Shown here piece by piece: positions 10,772-21,659 of a DNA stretch of 64,000 bases. A program made the position numbers and the translations under genes. The notes under the pieces are model-generated. The model had not been told where the DNA came from. It worked only from the letters and a program-made list of their open reading frames with translations, and made no database searches. Within the stretch, counting starts at the first letter, position 1; each line of letters starts with the position of its first letter. This stretch comes from Isoetes taiwanensis (taxonomy: Eukaryota > Streptophyta > Lycopodiopsida > Isoetales > Isoetaceae), in the NCBI GenBank assembly GCA_021234155.1, contig JAJEKV010000413.1, positions 126,001 to 190,000 on the forward strand, in the 5' to 3' direction.

Positions 10772-12278
10772 TGACGCTCCCCGAACCTATGCGATGCTCC
10801 CATCGTATAAAATGGGAAATTTCTCTCCCATGGTGACTACATCACCACAGAAAGGCCCTCCATCTGCCTCGGACCACTTATGATGGCCAAGTGTCCGGGT
10901 GAAAGACACAAAAGTGTCATTCGTCCCACGCCTTTTATACGAATCCTATATAGCTGAAGCATACCTAAAAGTTAGGACCTAGCATACAATATATAAAATA
11001 ATATGCCACCTCGAAGCGTGGCCCATCCATCAACATCTAGAAAGCATAACAAATGCATCAGAAATGAAGGGCCTATTCCTCGGCTCAGACTAACTGGTGA
11101 CAACTTACAAGCAGAGCCTCTGGATATCAACAGACAGAATAGTGGCAATGGCGTTGGTAGGCATAGAACAATGGCTAGGGTAGTCCACTCCATCCACCCC
11201 TCCTGTGCACACTTTGCAAATAGGCTGAATCATGCTATGGCGTGGTTATAGCCTTCTGGAGATGCAATCTCATGGAGTCACCCTATGAGACTACTCCGGG
11301 TTACATCTTCCCGGTCCGATGAGGCAGGGAATGGAGGAAATCCCTTTCCAGAGCATGGTGCTTCCATGGGTGGCTAGAGGATGGTGGCCCCGTTGGCAAC
11401 CACGCATCTGTACCCGACTTGAACCCCCCAAAATCCATAGGCCACCCCAGTGTGCCAATCGAGCCAGGACGTCCCTATAGGTATGTATCCTGCGACCCAG
11501 AGGTGTCAGACCCATATCCAGCCCATATGCAATGACCAACTATAGACCCAACCACTGTAGGAAGCCTTGTAGCCATGCTAGGCAAGGTCCCACCCCCACT
11601 TCACCACCATGATCCTTATATGGCGCTCAACCACATCATACCCTCGACAGCCAGGAGGGCTCTTGTGCACAGGGGTTCTAACTAGGAGCATCTCTATTTC
11701 TAGATAGCCTTTAGGTCTCTACCTCCCTTTAACACATAGACATGGGGGGAGCAGAAAGAGAGAAGCACATGTAAAACATCCATCATAATCTCACATAGAA
11801 CATAGAATCGAGTCTAATCATCAATCTGTTCATACAAGAGTTAGATTGACACACAAACTACCTAAATACTAGCCTGTCTCTTGGCCAGATCCGTTATCTC
11901 GAACATCCATGATTCAAGGCTAGTTACAGTATTCAAGCAACTCCTCCCTTGTCCAATTCTTTCCCAAATTGATTTGGGGCAAAATTGGGGGTGGAGGCCC
12001 AACTTGCCTTCTCCAATTAGCAAAACTACCCTGGCCAATCGAGTTGGGCCAGGTGGCTTTTCATAATTAACCTAAACATACTAATTAATAATATTAATTA
12101 GCTTAATTAGCTTAATTAACTTATGACAATTTAGTATAGCTAACATAAACCCTTTTAAGTTAGCCCCTAATGTCCGTAGTTGTCCAAATATACCTGGTGA
12201 CATGTCATAGTATTTATACGTATAGTGTATAAATACATGGAACATCACAGGTGAGCTCAAATATGCCCTATATCAACA
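10772..12278 (-). mobile_element. Putative 5' LTR of a minus-strand retrotransposon
   Basis: Read on the minus strand the segment starts TGTTGATATAGGGC and ends GGGGAGCGTCA, giving the TG...CA ends of an LTR of about 1.5 kb. It is placed directly next to an iMet-type primer site. A TATA-like stretch (TATACACTATACGTATAAAT) lies near its 5' end at about 12215-12235 and could be the LTR promoter. I do not see a second LTR inside the window, so the pairing is unproven and the other end may be deleted. No coding sequence was recognised in it. Confidence 0.55.
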
Positions 12279-12557
12279 CATTGACATGTACAAACATATA
12301 GATGCCCAATTTATTTGTTATTGTTACGGGTTTCCCCCAAAAATCCGTCACCGCGTTTTCTTTTTCTTAGATAACCACCTTTGCAAATGCTTTTTTAAAG
12401 CTTGGGAAAAAAAAGTTTTAACCAGAAAAAGAGACTTTTGTAGCAAACTATTCTTAGAAGAAAAAATACCCATGTCACCAAAAATATTGAACAAAAAGTG
12501 GACGAAGCCCTTTTATACAATATCGCATGCTTTGTAAACAAGGAAAATGTGCAATCC

Positions 12558-12771
12558 AAAATAGGCACATCCTTCAGTTTTTTAGAAGGCTAACACAAAA
12601 ACTAGAATAAGAAAAGAGATTTTTGTGGCAAACCATTGTTAGAACATTTAATATCCAAGTCACCAAAATAGGCACATCCTTCCATTTTTTAGAAGGCTAA
12701 TACAAAAGTTAGAATAAGAAAAGAGATTTTTGTGGCAAACCATTGTTAGAACATTTAATATCCAAGTCACG
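12558..12771. repeat. Tandem duplication, 2 x about 107 bp
   Basis: Two adjacent copies contain GGCACATCCTTC, TTTTTTAGAAGGCTAA and AACCATTGTTAGAAC. The copies differ by a few bases. The segment before them (12521-12557, GCATGCTTTGTAAACAAGG) recurs at about 21692-21735, so it belongs to a dispersed repeat. Confidence 0.9.
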
Positions 12772-12784
12772 AAAGATAAAAAAT

Positions 12785-12842
12785 AAACAAGGTGCTGCGC
12801 ACGCAGGGTTGCCCTCCGTGTCCCGAGGGTGAAATGGCTTAA
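12785..12842 (+). repeat. Dispersed repeat family 'ACAAGGTGCTGCGCACG', copy 1
   Basis: Shares AACAAGGTGCTGCGCACG, then AGGGTTGCCCTCCGTG and CCCGAGGGTGAAATGGCTTA, with copies at 15980-16038 and 58802-58858. GGGTTGCCC and CCCGAGGG give hairpin potential. No coding capacity. It looks like one conserved module of a short retroelement or MITE. Confidence 0.85.
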
Positions 12843-13164
12843 GTCATACTTCAAAGTCATGTTTTTTGCAATCAATCAAAATTGCTACTTCAAACAATAC
12901 AATGCCACGATTCTACTGCGGTAGCAATAGAATCGACATTCCTTGGACATCCCTCGACATTTCTTGGATGGGGATGTCATATCTTGCATCTCCTATTTAT
13001 ATCGCCACCTCCTTCATTTCTAGTCATCGGCAGCGACACATGGTTTGAAGTTGAAATCTACTTAATTTAGCTAGGTCATTGGTTTCCTCATGATAACTTA
13101 TCTCTTTAAAAGTGGAGATACGGTTTAGAAGTGGAGATACGCTTGATTTTTGCCACAAAAGATA

Positions 13165-14430
13165 TTAGTTTATTGGGTCTTTATTCACAATAGCCTCGGT
13201 GCATAATGTTCCATCTTTGGTTGAGCACAGTATATTTGAGTCACGGAAGCAAAATAATGATGACCAAGATCCAGAGGGAATAATGATGACCAACATCCAG
13301 ATATCCCTCGTGGCTCCAAGATCGAGATATCCCTTGTGGCTACATGCTGCAAGAACAGAAATAAAAGTTAACTCATCTGGTTTCACATTACAAAACTGCA
13401 TTTGTCCAAAGAGTTGAAGGACCTCAACACCATTACCATGCTATGCATGTCCTGTGATCGTTGCATTCCATGAAATAATATCATGCATAGGCATTGCATC
13501 AAAAATCCTGCGACCAAGGTCAATGCCTCCACATTTGGAATACATACCAATTAAAGCATTACCTATAATGATGACCACCAAGATCCAGAGGGAATAATGA
13601 TGACCAACATCCAGATATCCCTCGTGGCTCCAAGATCGAGATATCCCTTGTGGCTACATGCTGCAAGAACAGAAATAAAAGTTAACTCATCTGGTTTCAC
13701 ATTACAAAACTGCATTTGTCCAAAGAGTTGAAGGACCTCAACACCATTACCATGCTATGCATGTCCTGTGATCGTTGCATTCCATGAAATAATATCATGC
13801 ATAGGCATTGCATCAAAAATCCTGCGACCAAGGTCAATGCCTCCACATTTGGAATACATACCAATTAAAGCATTACCTATAATGATATTTGACTCCATTC
13901 ATGTTGATATATGTTACCTTGTCTAGTTTCAGATCATGCTCTTGCATTCGATAATAAAGTTTAAAAACAACATTTTCCTTTTGATTTTCTATATATGCTG
14001 AGATTATTGCTATCCAAAACACAATATTCTGTCTAGGCATCAAATTAAACACCTTACAGCCATCCTCAATCCTTCCACTCTTTGCATACATGGCAATGAA
14101 TGTGCTAGCTTCAGTGTAGATTTCATTATAAGATTGTGGATATTCTTTCCCCAATTTATATCTTGGTCATCGACACATGCAATGAGAACACTCACATATG
14201 TTATTTCATCTATGTTCAAGCTAGATTCTTGCATTGTACAAAAAAATTTATGCATCACATAGAGCATATCCTAACATTAGAGCATTTTGAGAAATAACAT
14301 CATGTATGGTCATCCTCTGAAACACTCTATCAGTCAGTATCAATAATACTGCCACATTTAGAATACATATCTTCTTTATTTGTATTGCCCGGCATCCGGT
14401 TCTCTCCAATTGTTTCTTTGCCGGGGACAT
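13165..14430 (-). pseudogene. PPR protein pseudogene with internal tandem duplication
   Basis: Minus-strand frames taken in order give PPR motifs. Near 14310 they read D-V-I-S-Q-N-A-L-M-L-G-Y. Then M-Q-E-S-S-L-N-I-D-E-I-T-Y-V-S-V-L-I-A-C (about 14160-14235). Then F-I-A-M-Y-A-K-S-G-R-I-E-D-G-C-K-V-F (about 14030-14110). Last is M-Q-F-C-N-V-K-P-D-E-L-T-F-I-S-V-L-A-A-C-S-H (13335-13401). At least three frame changes and several stops separate them. The 314-bp block at 13571-13884 is a copy of 13257-13570 and repeats the last two motifs. Full members have an intact array and often E/DYW tails; none is seen. The gene is dead. Confidence 0.85.
13257..13884. repeat. Tandem duplication, 2 x 314 bp, within the PPR pseudogene
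   Basis: CCAGAGGGAATAATGATG occurs at 13271 and 13585, and ACCTATAATGAT at 13561 and 13875, both 314 bp apart. The copies are almost identical. The junction TAATGATGACCA(CCA)AGATCC suggests a short microhomology. 314 is not a multiple of three, so duplication alone would shift the PPR frame. Confidence 0.95.
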
Positions 14431-15121
14431 GATGAAGCTTGACGTGACCAGGTCTCATGAGGATCTAGTCGGTTCTACGATTGGCGGGTAATAAGCAAAG
14501 CCATTTGGTCCGAAATCACCAAATGGGCTGATGGGCAAAAGGCAATGCTAGGGATTGTGTTATTGAAGCTAAAGGAAGATAGCCTAGTACTTTAGCTCAT
14601 GGCTAGTTAACATTCAATCTCAAGAGGAATATTAGAGAATTGTAGTCCAAATTAAGGCAAACTTTTGTGTCAGATATAAGTGTATTAGAAAGATTCTTGT
14701 GTGTTTTCAACTTGATTATTCATTCATATTGGTTCTTGTGCATTCCAGCAAACAATACTGTAATTAAACCGTCAAAACAAATGAATTTGAAAAGCTACCT
14801 TGCAATAAATGCCTCAAGCGTGCAACATTTGAACCAAACTAATACAGAGGGATATGCAAAATAACTTAGCTCCTTTGTTGTTAAACTCTATTGTAATGAG
14901 GATCAGCAAGGGAATCTGCCAACTGAATCTAAGGTTTGGCAACTCCCTTTGTGTGGGAAATGAGAAACTTTATAGGATCAGCAGGGGAATATGCCACCTG
15001 CACCTAAGTTTGACAACTCTCTTATATTGTGGAAAATGAGAAACTCCATAGAATCAGCAAGAGAATATGCCACTTGCATCTAAGGTTTGGCAACTCCCTT
15101 GTATGTGGGAAATGAAAAACT
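14431..15121. other. Intergenic with a decayed 3-fold repeat
   Basis: At about 14895-15120 a unit of roughly 75-80 bp is repeated three times with divergence (GGATCAGCAAGGGAAT.TGCCA..TGCA, TTGGCAACTCCCTT, GGGAAATGAGAAACTT). No gene is seen. Confidence 0.6.
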
Positions 15122-15978
15122 TCATGTGAACACTCTCTCCCTCGAAGCAAACACCACCCAGAAAAGTGTGCTTAGCAAGTACAACATGGAGGTTGTTCCT
15201 GCAGTGTTAGACATACCTGCACAAGAAATTTTAATTATAAACCTGTTTTATAACTTGAATCAGTAAAGAAGAATGAATGATATACCATGCAAAACCCCAG
15301 CAAATTTTGGGCCAATTTCCTGCATATACAAGCAAAACTTAGCTGTACAGAGATCAAAAGAACAGACACATGGGCAATAAAACATACCTGGTGATTTACA
15401 AGGGAACCAGCTTTTCTAAACGCGCTCAAACCTACGGCCGCTGTAAGCCATGCCGCAGCTAACAAGTCCAAGGAGAGAGATGGCAGGGCCCAAAAAGCCA
15501 ACTGACTGTGGAAGAATTAAAGATATGTTTTAAGGATGATATCAATAATTGAGGTACAATCAACTCCAAGCATATACTATCTGTATAATTTTGCGAACAA
15601 TAGTGATTGGGGCCCAACGAGAAATAAGGAAATCTGTACACGAGCCTGCGAGAAAGCCAATGGCTGCCATCATTACCCATGAATAAGTAACTTGTGGCTT
15701 AAAAAACAATAGAATTTAAAGGCGGAAATATACCCAATTGTTTAAGAAGTTTGCAAGAATTATTGCCCAAGTTGGTAGCTTTGAAAGCAGTAAACAGAAT
15801 GGGGGAAGCATGGCGGGAGTTTTACTATCTGTATAGTCAGCATTAATCTCCTTTTGACTGGTAAGCCCTTCCTGGATATAGAGTAGCTCACTCTGTCTTA
15901 TTCTACGATGGCTTTGTGGATCCTTGGATATAGCATAAAGCCATGGACATAGCCAAGTAAGGCCTAACAGGCCAAAGA
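15122..15978 (-). pseudogene. PHT4/SLC17-type (ANTR) transporter, intron-containing pseudogene
   Basis: Five minus-strand exon pieces match the C-terminal half of plant PHT4 family (MFS) anion transporters. 15978-15734 has G-L-L-G-L-T-W-L-C-P-W and L-P-T-W-A-I-I-L-A-N-F-L-N-N-W, then GTATAT. About 15690-15591 has S-C-T-D-F-L-I-S-R and I-V-R-K-I-I-Q. 15505-15388 (CACAG acceptor, CAG|GTATGT donor) has S-V-G-F-L-G-P-A, then after a frameshift A-A-W-L-T-A-A-V-G-L-S-A-F and L-V-N-H-Q. 15319-15286 has E-I-G-P-K-F-A-G-V-L-H-G. 15216-15122 has M-S-N-T-A-G-T and L-Y-L-L-S-T-L-F-W, ending TGA. The third exon is 118 bp, which does not preserve frame. The exon expected between pieces 1 and 2 is gone (gap about 44 bp). 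About 30 residues are missing inside the last exon, and the N-terminal half is absent. PHT4 proteins carry phosphate or ascorbate, mostly in plastids. Confidence 0.85.
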
Positions 15979-15979
15979 C

Positions 15980-16038
15980 AAACAAGGTGATGCGCACGTA
16001 GGGTTGCCCTCGAATGCCTCGAGGGTGGGTTTGCTTAT
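15980..16038 (+). repeat. Dispersed repeat family 'ACAAGGTGCTGCGCACG', copy 2
   Basis: AACAAGGTGATGCGCACGTAGGG, then TTGCCCTCGAATGCCTCGAGG. It abuts the upstream edge of the transporter pseudogene exactly where the protein similarity stops, so its insertion may have cut the gene from its N-terminal exons. Confidence 0.8.
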
Positions 16039-16640
16039 TTTTTGTCGTAGTTTCATGTTGGAATTCAAGGAAGCAGCTTGTATTAAGTCGGAACGATGTA
16101 TAACACCCTGGAACTCGGGTGTTATGCCCTATTATAACAAACGAGGGCCGGAGGCATAACACTAGGGTGTTATCCGCCTCAACAACCTGAGCCCGAGAGT
16201 TTTATAGTGGTTTTGTAGTGGTTTTATGGTGATTTTCATAATAAGCTAGGTGTTTATGGCCATTTCGCATAACAAACTAGGTGTTTATGGGCTTCTTAAT
16301 GTGTTACTGGCGGGTAACACCACTGCAACCTAATGGCTGAGATTTTATCTCAGCATTAAAACTTGAGAGCCAGTTTGTTAAGGAGCAATATTCTATAGCT
16401 TCCAAGTCGACATCTAGGTGAACAATAAAATGAAGGTGAACGCTGATTGATTGAGATTTATTTATTTATTTTTTACTTTTTTGGTTAGGTTGGATTTGTT
16501 GTGAAGGCAGGAAGGAGCTTATCTCAACGTCTGTGTCATAAAAAATAGTATTAAAATTTGAAGTTACTTCTTATAACACAACTATTCACCTCCTTAAAAC
16601 ACATACATGTCAAATTATAGTACAAATGTTACACCCAATT
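16039..16640. other. Intergenic with a GTGTTATGCC hairpin
   Basis: GGTGTTATGCC at about 16119-16129 is the complement of GGCATAACACT at about 16152-16162, a hairpin with a loop of about 22 bases. A GTTTATGG.C direct repeat follows at about 16250-16290. No gene recognised. Confidence 0.5.
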
Positions 16641-16869
16641 CCTCTTAAATATAGCATCGTTTTTCTGCTAGATAGGATTTGCACTCTCTCTCCTCGCCTA
16701 CATGTAGCATGTGTGATTTTTGATGAACTGAGTAGTATATCATTATGCCCACTGCCTTATTCAGGATGATGTGCCACTTGCAACAGTTCCTTTTGCCTTT
16801 GCACCCTGCTAATAAATAGAAATGAGCAAATAAAATAGGATGATTGCCACGAAGAAAAATGTCATAATT

Positions 16870-16992
16870 AATAACCTTAGCTCCTGGAGTTTTGGTGCTT
16901 TCCAGAATTATTCTTCGAGCATTAGCCTCGAATTTCAAGCTAGAACCACACCTGCATGCAACCTCAAACTGCCTAATGTACTTGTTTCCCAT
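16870..16992 (-). CDS. Coding-like exon, unassigned
   Basis: On the minus strand, a TTGCATGCAG acceptor (near 16954) precedes an open stretch C-G-S-S-L-K-F-E-A-N-A-R-R-I-I-L-E-S and K-T-P-G-A-K, ending at AAG|GTTATT. It looks like a short exon but no family is recognised. It may belong with the exon-like pieces at 17944-18639. Confidence 0.25.
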
Positions 16993-17943
16993 CTTTTATT
17001 GTTATCATGTTGTTGGAAAATCGTAGTCTATGTTACATCATGTTTGATAGGAATATTACGTCATGCATGGCGCCAATTTGAACAAATTGTATTTCATTAC
17101 CGTGATGCTTGTATTTCGTTCTATAACAAAGCTGATAAGATCCAGCTAACAACTTAACGAACAGTTAGACAAGGTTTGACACCAAGTAGCAAAAGAAGGA
17201 AGCAACAAACAAAAACAGGAATTCTGTTTAATTCCATAATCTGTTGCTTCTTTGCTAATTCTTGGGTTCAAGACAGTCATAAAATCGTCAATCTCCTGAA
17301 CTATCTCATTGCCATCACCTGTTCATCAGCTAAATGAGGTCTTCATAGTGGCGGTGACGAAAAAAGAGATCTATGACATGTACTATGAATGTTTATTATC
17401 TCCTTTTTTACTAATGGGAAAGAAAATTTTCACTAGGTCACAAGTGCCATGTTCTAACAAGCAGTTCGTTGCAGGGGCAATTGTCCGGATTTTCTACAGG
17501 TGATATCTAACACAGAAGATGGTGAGCATACATTCGTTATTATGTTGTATAAGAAGATACGATCCGAAATGCATCTGACACATGTTGATGCCTGTGCGCA
17601 TTTCAATGAGGTTTCTGGATGACACTCAGCACATGCTATACTATCCTGGCACCTTAAGCAGAAGGAATGGTTTGCTAATGCATCTAACTTTTCCTATCAA
17701 GTTTTAGGCCAAGATATTTAGCTGTTTACGACACAGGACTATGTAATAGGGACTGAGTGTGCATTCTCTATATTAACAAGGGTAAAGGTAAAAGGTGGCA
17801 CTTACTGTTCACACTTCACTTTATTTTCATCACCACCGGAAGGAGGTAACTTCAGTTGCACAGTTTGGACATGGGCCCTAATAAGATTGAAAATGTGTCA
17901 ACGGGACATAGAATGGAGAAATTAAGAATATGATGTGGCTCAC

Positions 17944-18054
17944 CCTTAAGATGATAAAGTCTTTTAGTATGGCACTGGTGATAAATTGTGCAGCATAATA
18001 TGTTGCTGGCAATAAAACAAACCATGTAAAGATGAAACTGGAAGGTTCAGGCAG
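17944..18054 (-). CDS. Coding-like exon with membrane-type sequence, unassigned
   Basis: A 111-bp segment of exactly 37 codons lies between a GAATATGTGCAG acceptor and an AAGG|GTGAGC donor. It encodes L-P-E-P-S-S-F-I-F-T-W-F-V-L-L-P-A-T-Y-Y, then A-A-Q-F-I-T-S-A-I-L-K-D-F, which could be a membrane helix plus loop. The coding content and both splice sites fit an exon of a minus-strand gene. I cannot name the family. Confidence 0.4.
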
Positions 18055-18522
18055 CTGCACATATTCAATAAACAAAATGTTAAATTGTTTATAGATTGAG
18101 ATACAAGAATGCACTGAAAATCTAGCCGAAACTGCAATCTCTATGCTTGCACATTTCTTTAGGTTTAGTTTCACAATATCCAGTTAATTTGCTGTCACAT
18201 TGATCATGTTCAAATGTTTTGAAAAATCAAGAGATTACGCACTTCAACAAGGTATGTGATCTCAAAACCAGTCAAATCGTCCAAAAAGAATACCCTGCAA
18301 AACAGCCAAACTTTAAAATTGAAAAAGAAACTTTCAATCTGTTTACTTGTTGGAACTGGACTTACAGCCCTAAAGCAATTATAGCTGCTGGGGCATTTAA
18401 AAGTGTCATCTTGAAATAATCTACTGTACAATCGTTGTATACCTGCATAGAAAGAGACGAGCTTTATTAAAATATAAGCATGCTCTGTATGTCTGCCATT
18501 TAGTTAAAAGAAACTGTGGCAC

Positions 18523-18639
18523 CATCTTTTTCAACATATACATCGTAGTAAAAAGGTATGCCAGGGCAAGCAAGACGACAGGCAGCACCTAATGCAATTG
18601 TTGAATGAGCTTTCCAATCAAAGGGCAATGTTTCTTTAT
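18523..18639 (-). CDS. Coding-like exon, unassigned
   Basis: After the acceptor CTCATGTGCAG the minus strand is open for about 39 codons (K-E-T-L-P-F-D-W-K-A-H-S-T-I-A-L-G-A-A-C, then R-L-A-C-P-G-I-P-F-Y-Y-D-V-Y-V-E-K-D-G) up to a possible donor GATG|GTGCCA. If that donor is not used, TAA follows a few codons later. It lies in the same orientation as the exon at 17944-18054 and may be the same gene. Phase does not join it cleanly to the intermediate candidate at 18250-18294. Confidence 0.35.
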
Positions 18640-19144
18640 CTGCACATGAGATATTTTAGGGTGAGATTCCATTACGGTGAACATTTTTAATGACGTGGCA
18701 TTAAAGTTCCTTAATTTAAGTAGCAATTTCTATGGGGTGATTCCACATATGAAACATAAAAAATCCACGTAGGACATATTAAAGGATCAAGAAAGAAAAA
18801 TAGAACAAAAAAACAAAATAGAGATCCACATGGCAATATTTCAGCAAGGGACACATATATTATTTTTAGGGCCAGCCAATATTGGCTGTCCTTAAAAAAA
18901 AACTCATGGCAACGCCACATAAGTATTTTTAATTAACTTCCACTCAAGTGGAATAAATCACAACAACGACTTTTTGACATGGCAAAATTATATTGGGCAA
19001 TTAATTAAAATTAAACATTTTAAAGTCCTAGTCGAATCTCACCCTTAGAGGTCCAGACAGAAATGATCCTTCTTAGGTTAAACACTAAAATAGTGATGCT
19101 TGAATTCTTACTTATCCAGCAGGAAATGCCACCATAGCCTTCAG

Positions 19145-19290
19145 AGGGGAGACAAAACAAGCTAGCCATGGAAACCACAGCTAACTGGCGCCGATCAAAC
19201 CTCCTGGAAAATAGTTAGCAGAAAATGAAGCAAGAAAAAACCCTGACTCGGTCTGTTGGAAAACGAGGCAAATGCCGGATCGTAGGAGTT
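19145..19290 (-). other. Duplicated exon-intron segment, copy 1
   Basis: A minus-strand acceptor (CTAACTATTTTCCAG, exon from 19203) leads to F-D-R-R-Q-L-A-V-V-S-M-A. The same exon start and the preceding intron sequence recur at 27745-27885 with about 80% similarity by eye. So a piece of an unidentified gene exists twice, about 8.6 kb apart, in the same orientation. Confidence 0.55.
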
Positions 19291-19669
19291 GCATCATTCC
19301 CGCAGTAAAAGAATACTTTTGCTTTCTAAAATATGGAGATATGGTAGGAAATCCGGGCATCTCTACATGTGGAACATGCCTTCCACAATGGCCGAGAAAA
19401 TCTAAAATAAGAACAATCAAACTTGGAAGAACAAACAATGCCAGCTTGCAATCGCAGACTTAGAATGCACATCCGTGAGTCATCCCCGTGAATAGAATCT
19501 AATAGCAAACTGAGAATTACGGCAGATATTTGGGCTTGATTCAGCAAGCTGCGCCATAGCTAGAAGGGGGATTTACAAATAGAAGGAAACGCTGCCTCTC
19601 AAGTCTGCTTGGACCGGATTTTCTAGCTCTGCTGGATGACCTAGCATTTACAGGCAGCAGCCAGTTTTT

Positions 19670-19770
19670 AGCAGTCATCAGCATATGCTAGGTATATGCC
19701 AGCATATACTTAATATGCCCACATACCCACGTAAACGAGGGTTTGCCCCCCTAGGGGCAACCCAAAAATG
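19670..19770 (+). repeat. Hairpin-ended dispersed element (family H), copy 1
   Basis: Contains CAGCATATGCTAGGTATATG, CAGCATATACTTAATATGC, then GAGGGTTTGCCCCCCTAGGG and GCAACCC followed by AAAAA. The last part is a stem-loop (GGGTTTGCCCC pairing with GGGGCAACCC). Three more copies are in this window, all in the same orientation. Confidence 0.85.
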
Positions 19771-19779
19771 GACCAAACA

Positions 19780-21540
19780 GACCATATGCATTAAGTAAAA
19801 GTGGAGTAATAAGCAAGCCAATGGACTTCCAGGATGAAAACCTGCCATTGCTACAACAATTGCCCTCCCTCTTTCAGAGCGCGGAAACCACCTGTAAAAA
19901 CAGCAATGAAGTCGCCTACATGCTGCTCCTGCTTACTACTGAGTGCCCTACACATCCTTAAAAACGAAAACAAAAACAAAAACAACATCCAAAAACAGAA
20001 TATTGGAAATGGATAAATGGCAATGTTGCCAGTTCAACAAGTTGAACAAAAGGAAGAGGGAAATAAAAAAGTTGCAGAAAAGAAAATGTTTACCTATGGC
20101 AAACCTAAGAGGTTATAAAAAATGAAGAGGCATTAAACTCCCGTCTTGTCGTTTCTTAGTTCCTGACAAACATGCCCATGGCTGTATATTGTAAAATGAT
20201 AGCATTTAGTAGCTATATAAGCACAGTAAGCTTGAATTTAGCTTCCAGATCTGATATAATGGCATCGCTCTACAAAATTGTTAATGCCCCATTTGTCTCT
20301 CGATTGAACCAATCATGTCCACATAGTTCTGTTGACCTACAGCATATCTATGTCCACTTATCCATATTCAACATATTGAAAAACAACCAATAGATAAAAG
20401 CACAAGGGGCCTTGTACCTTGGCTCTAGCCGCTTGAAAACATGGAACAGTAAAGTTGCAAGTTGCAAGAGTCTTGTATGAAGCATTAGCATCCATTCCAT
20501 GGAAAGTGCAGTTTAAATCACAAAAAATCATGATTTCTAGATCCAGAAGCAGATTACAAGGACAACCTTCCTTATATCATTTGGGTACACAGCTCAGACC
20601 CGTATGTTTCAGAAATAACCGCCAAAGTTTTAGCATTTCATATGTTACAGTGAGATGCGCTCCAATTCTGCTTACTAAAAGTTGTCGCCGATGCCCTGCA
20701 TTTGCATCACATGTAATAAAAAACATGAAACTGAACATCATAGCACCCAGGCATGGCCTCACAAAAAGAAATTGCTAGTAACATGAAAATTCATCTCCTG
20801 GATAAACACTGGATGGTATAAAACCTCGGACCGAACCATGGGGAGCTGTTATTCTTTGCTTATGGCGATACCCCAACGGCAATCAATGCAACTCAATCTC
20901 TATCACATCACTTCTTGGATGCCCTCTAATGCCGCAGCAAAGATCAATAGGCTGGAATAAGCCCCTACTCACTGTCTAATATGATTATCACATCGCACAT
21001 TATAGGACTGTTTGCAAAGCCATCTTCCATCCCTATGTCACTCTAAATTCTAGAAGAGATGCGGGGCTTTGGCATATATTGCTCTTCTTATGAAAGAGCT
21101 GAGGCTATTAAAGAGGGATAAGGGGGCAGTAATGAGATTCTTACAACATCAAGATGAGGATGCTGAGTTCTTGCGTGAAACGACCTCTATTTGTATAAAA
21201 ACCATCGACCATCTTTAAGCATTGCCTCCCTCGTATTGGATCAATTCGACCTAGCTTCAGCTTGCTGTCTTTTTTAGGTGCCGGGTTGAGATACCTGCTT
21301 CAATTACGTCTCAATTGCGGCAGCACAGCATTGTGCAGTTCCTAAGGTTTTATTCTGAGGTATGGAGTTCGCATTTTATGGAAATATAAAGTGAACGACT
21401 TACTTTGAAACCTCATGGTGGATGACAGAGAATCGGCCATGAAAACAAGATGTTGCATGCAGCCTCGAGCAAGGAGCACCGGTTCCCGGTTTCTAGAGTG
21501 CCTCTCCAACAACAGGGGCAACCGCCATTTTACAGGCTAT
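19780..21540. other. Intergenic, no gene recognised
   Basis: AT-rich DNA with an A-rich (AAAAACAAAAAC) stretch near 19965-19990. Short open frames (for example 20455-20778) show no motif. Possibly intron or old repeat DNA. Confidence 0.4.
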
Positions 21541-21544
21541 GATG

Positions 21545-21653
21545 GGTTTTGAGCAGTCATTGGCATATTCTAGGTATATATTGGCATATACCTTAAATAT
21601 GCCACAAACCCACCTCAACAAGGGCTTGCCCCCCTAGGGGCAACCCAAAAAGG
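21545..21653 (+). repeat. Hairpin-ended dispersed element (family H), copy 2
   Basis: GAGCAGTCATTGGCATATTC, ATATTGGCATATACCTTAAA, CACAAACCCACCTCAAC, then GGGCTTGCCCCCCTAGGGGC and AACCCAAAAA. Same order of parts as copies at 19.7, 60.4 and 63.7 kb. Confidence 0.85.
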
Positions 21654-21659
21654 TAGACG

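Noticed and set aside
15591-15600. A possible AT-AC (U12-type) intron in the transporter relic
   Set aside because: The donor region reads CAGATAGTATATG; a GT donor three bases on keeps frame, so a minor-class intron is not needed.
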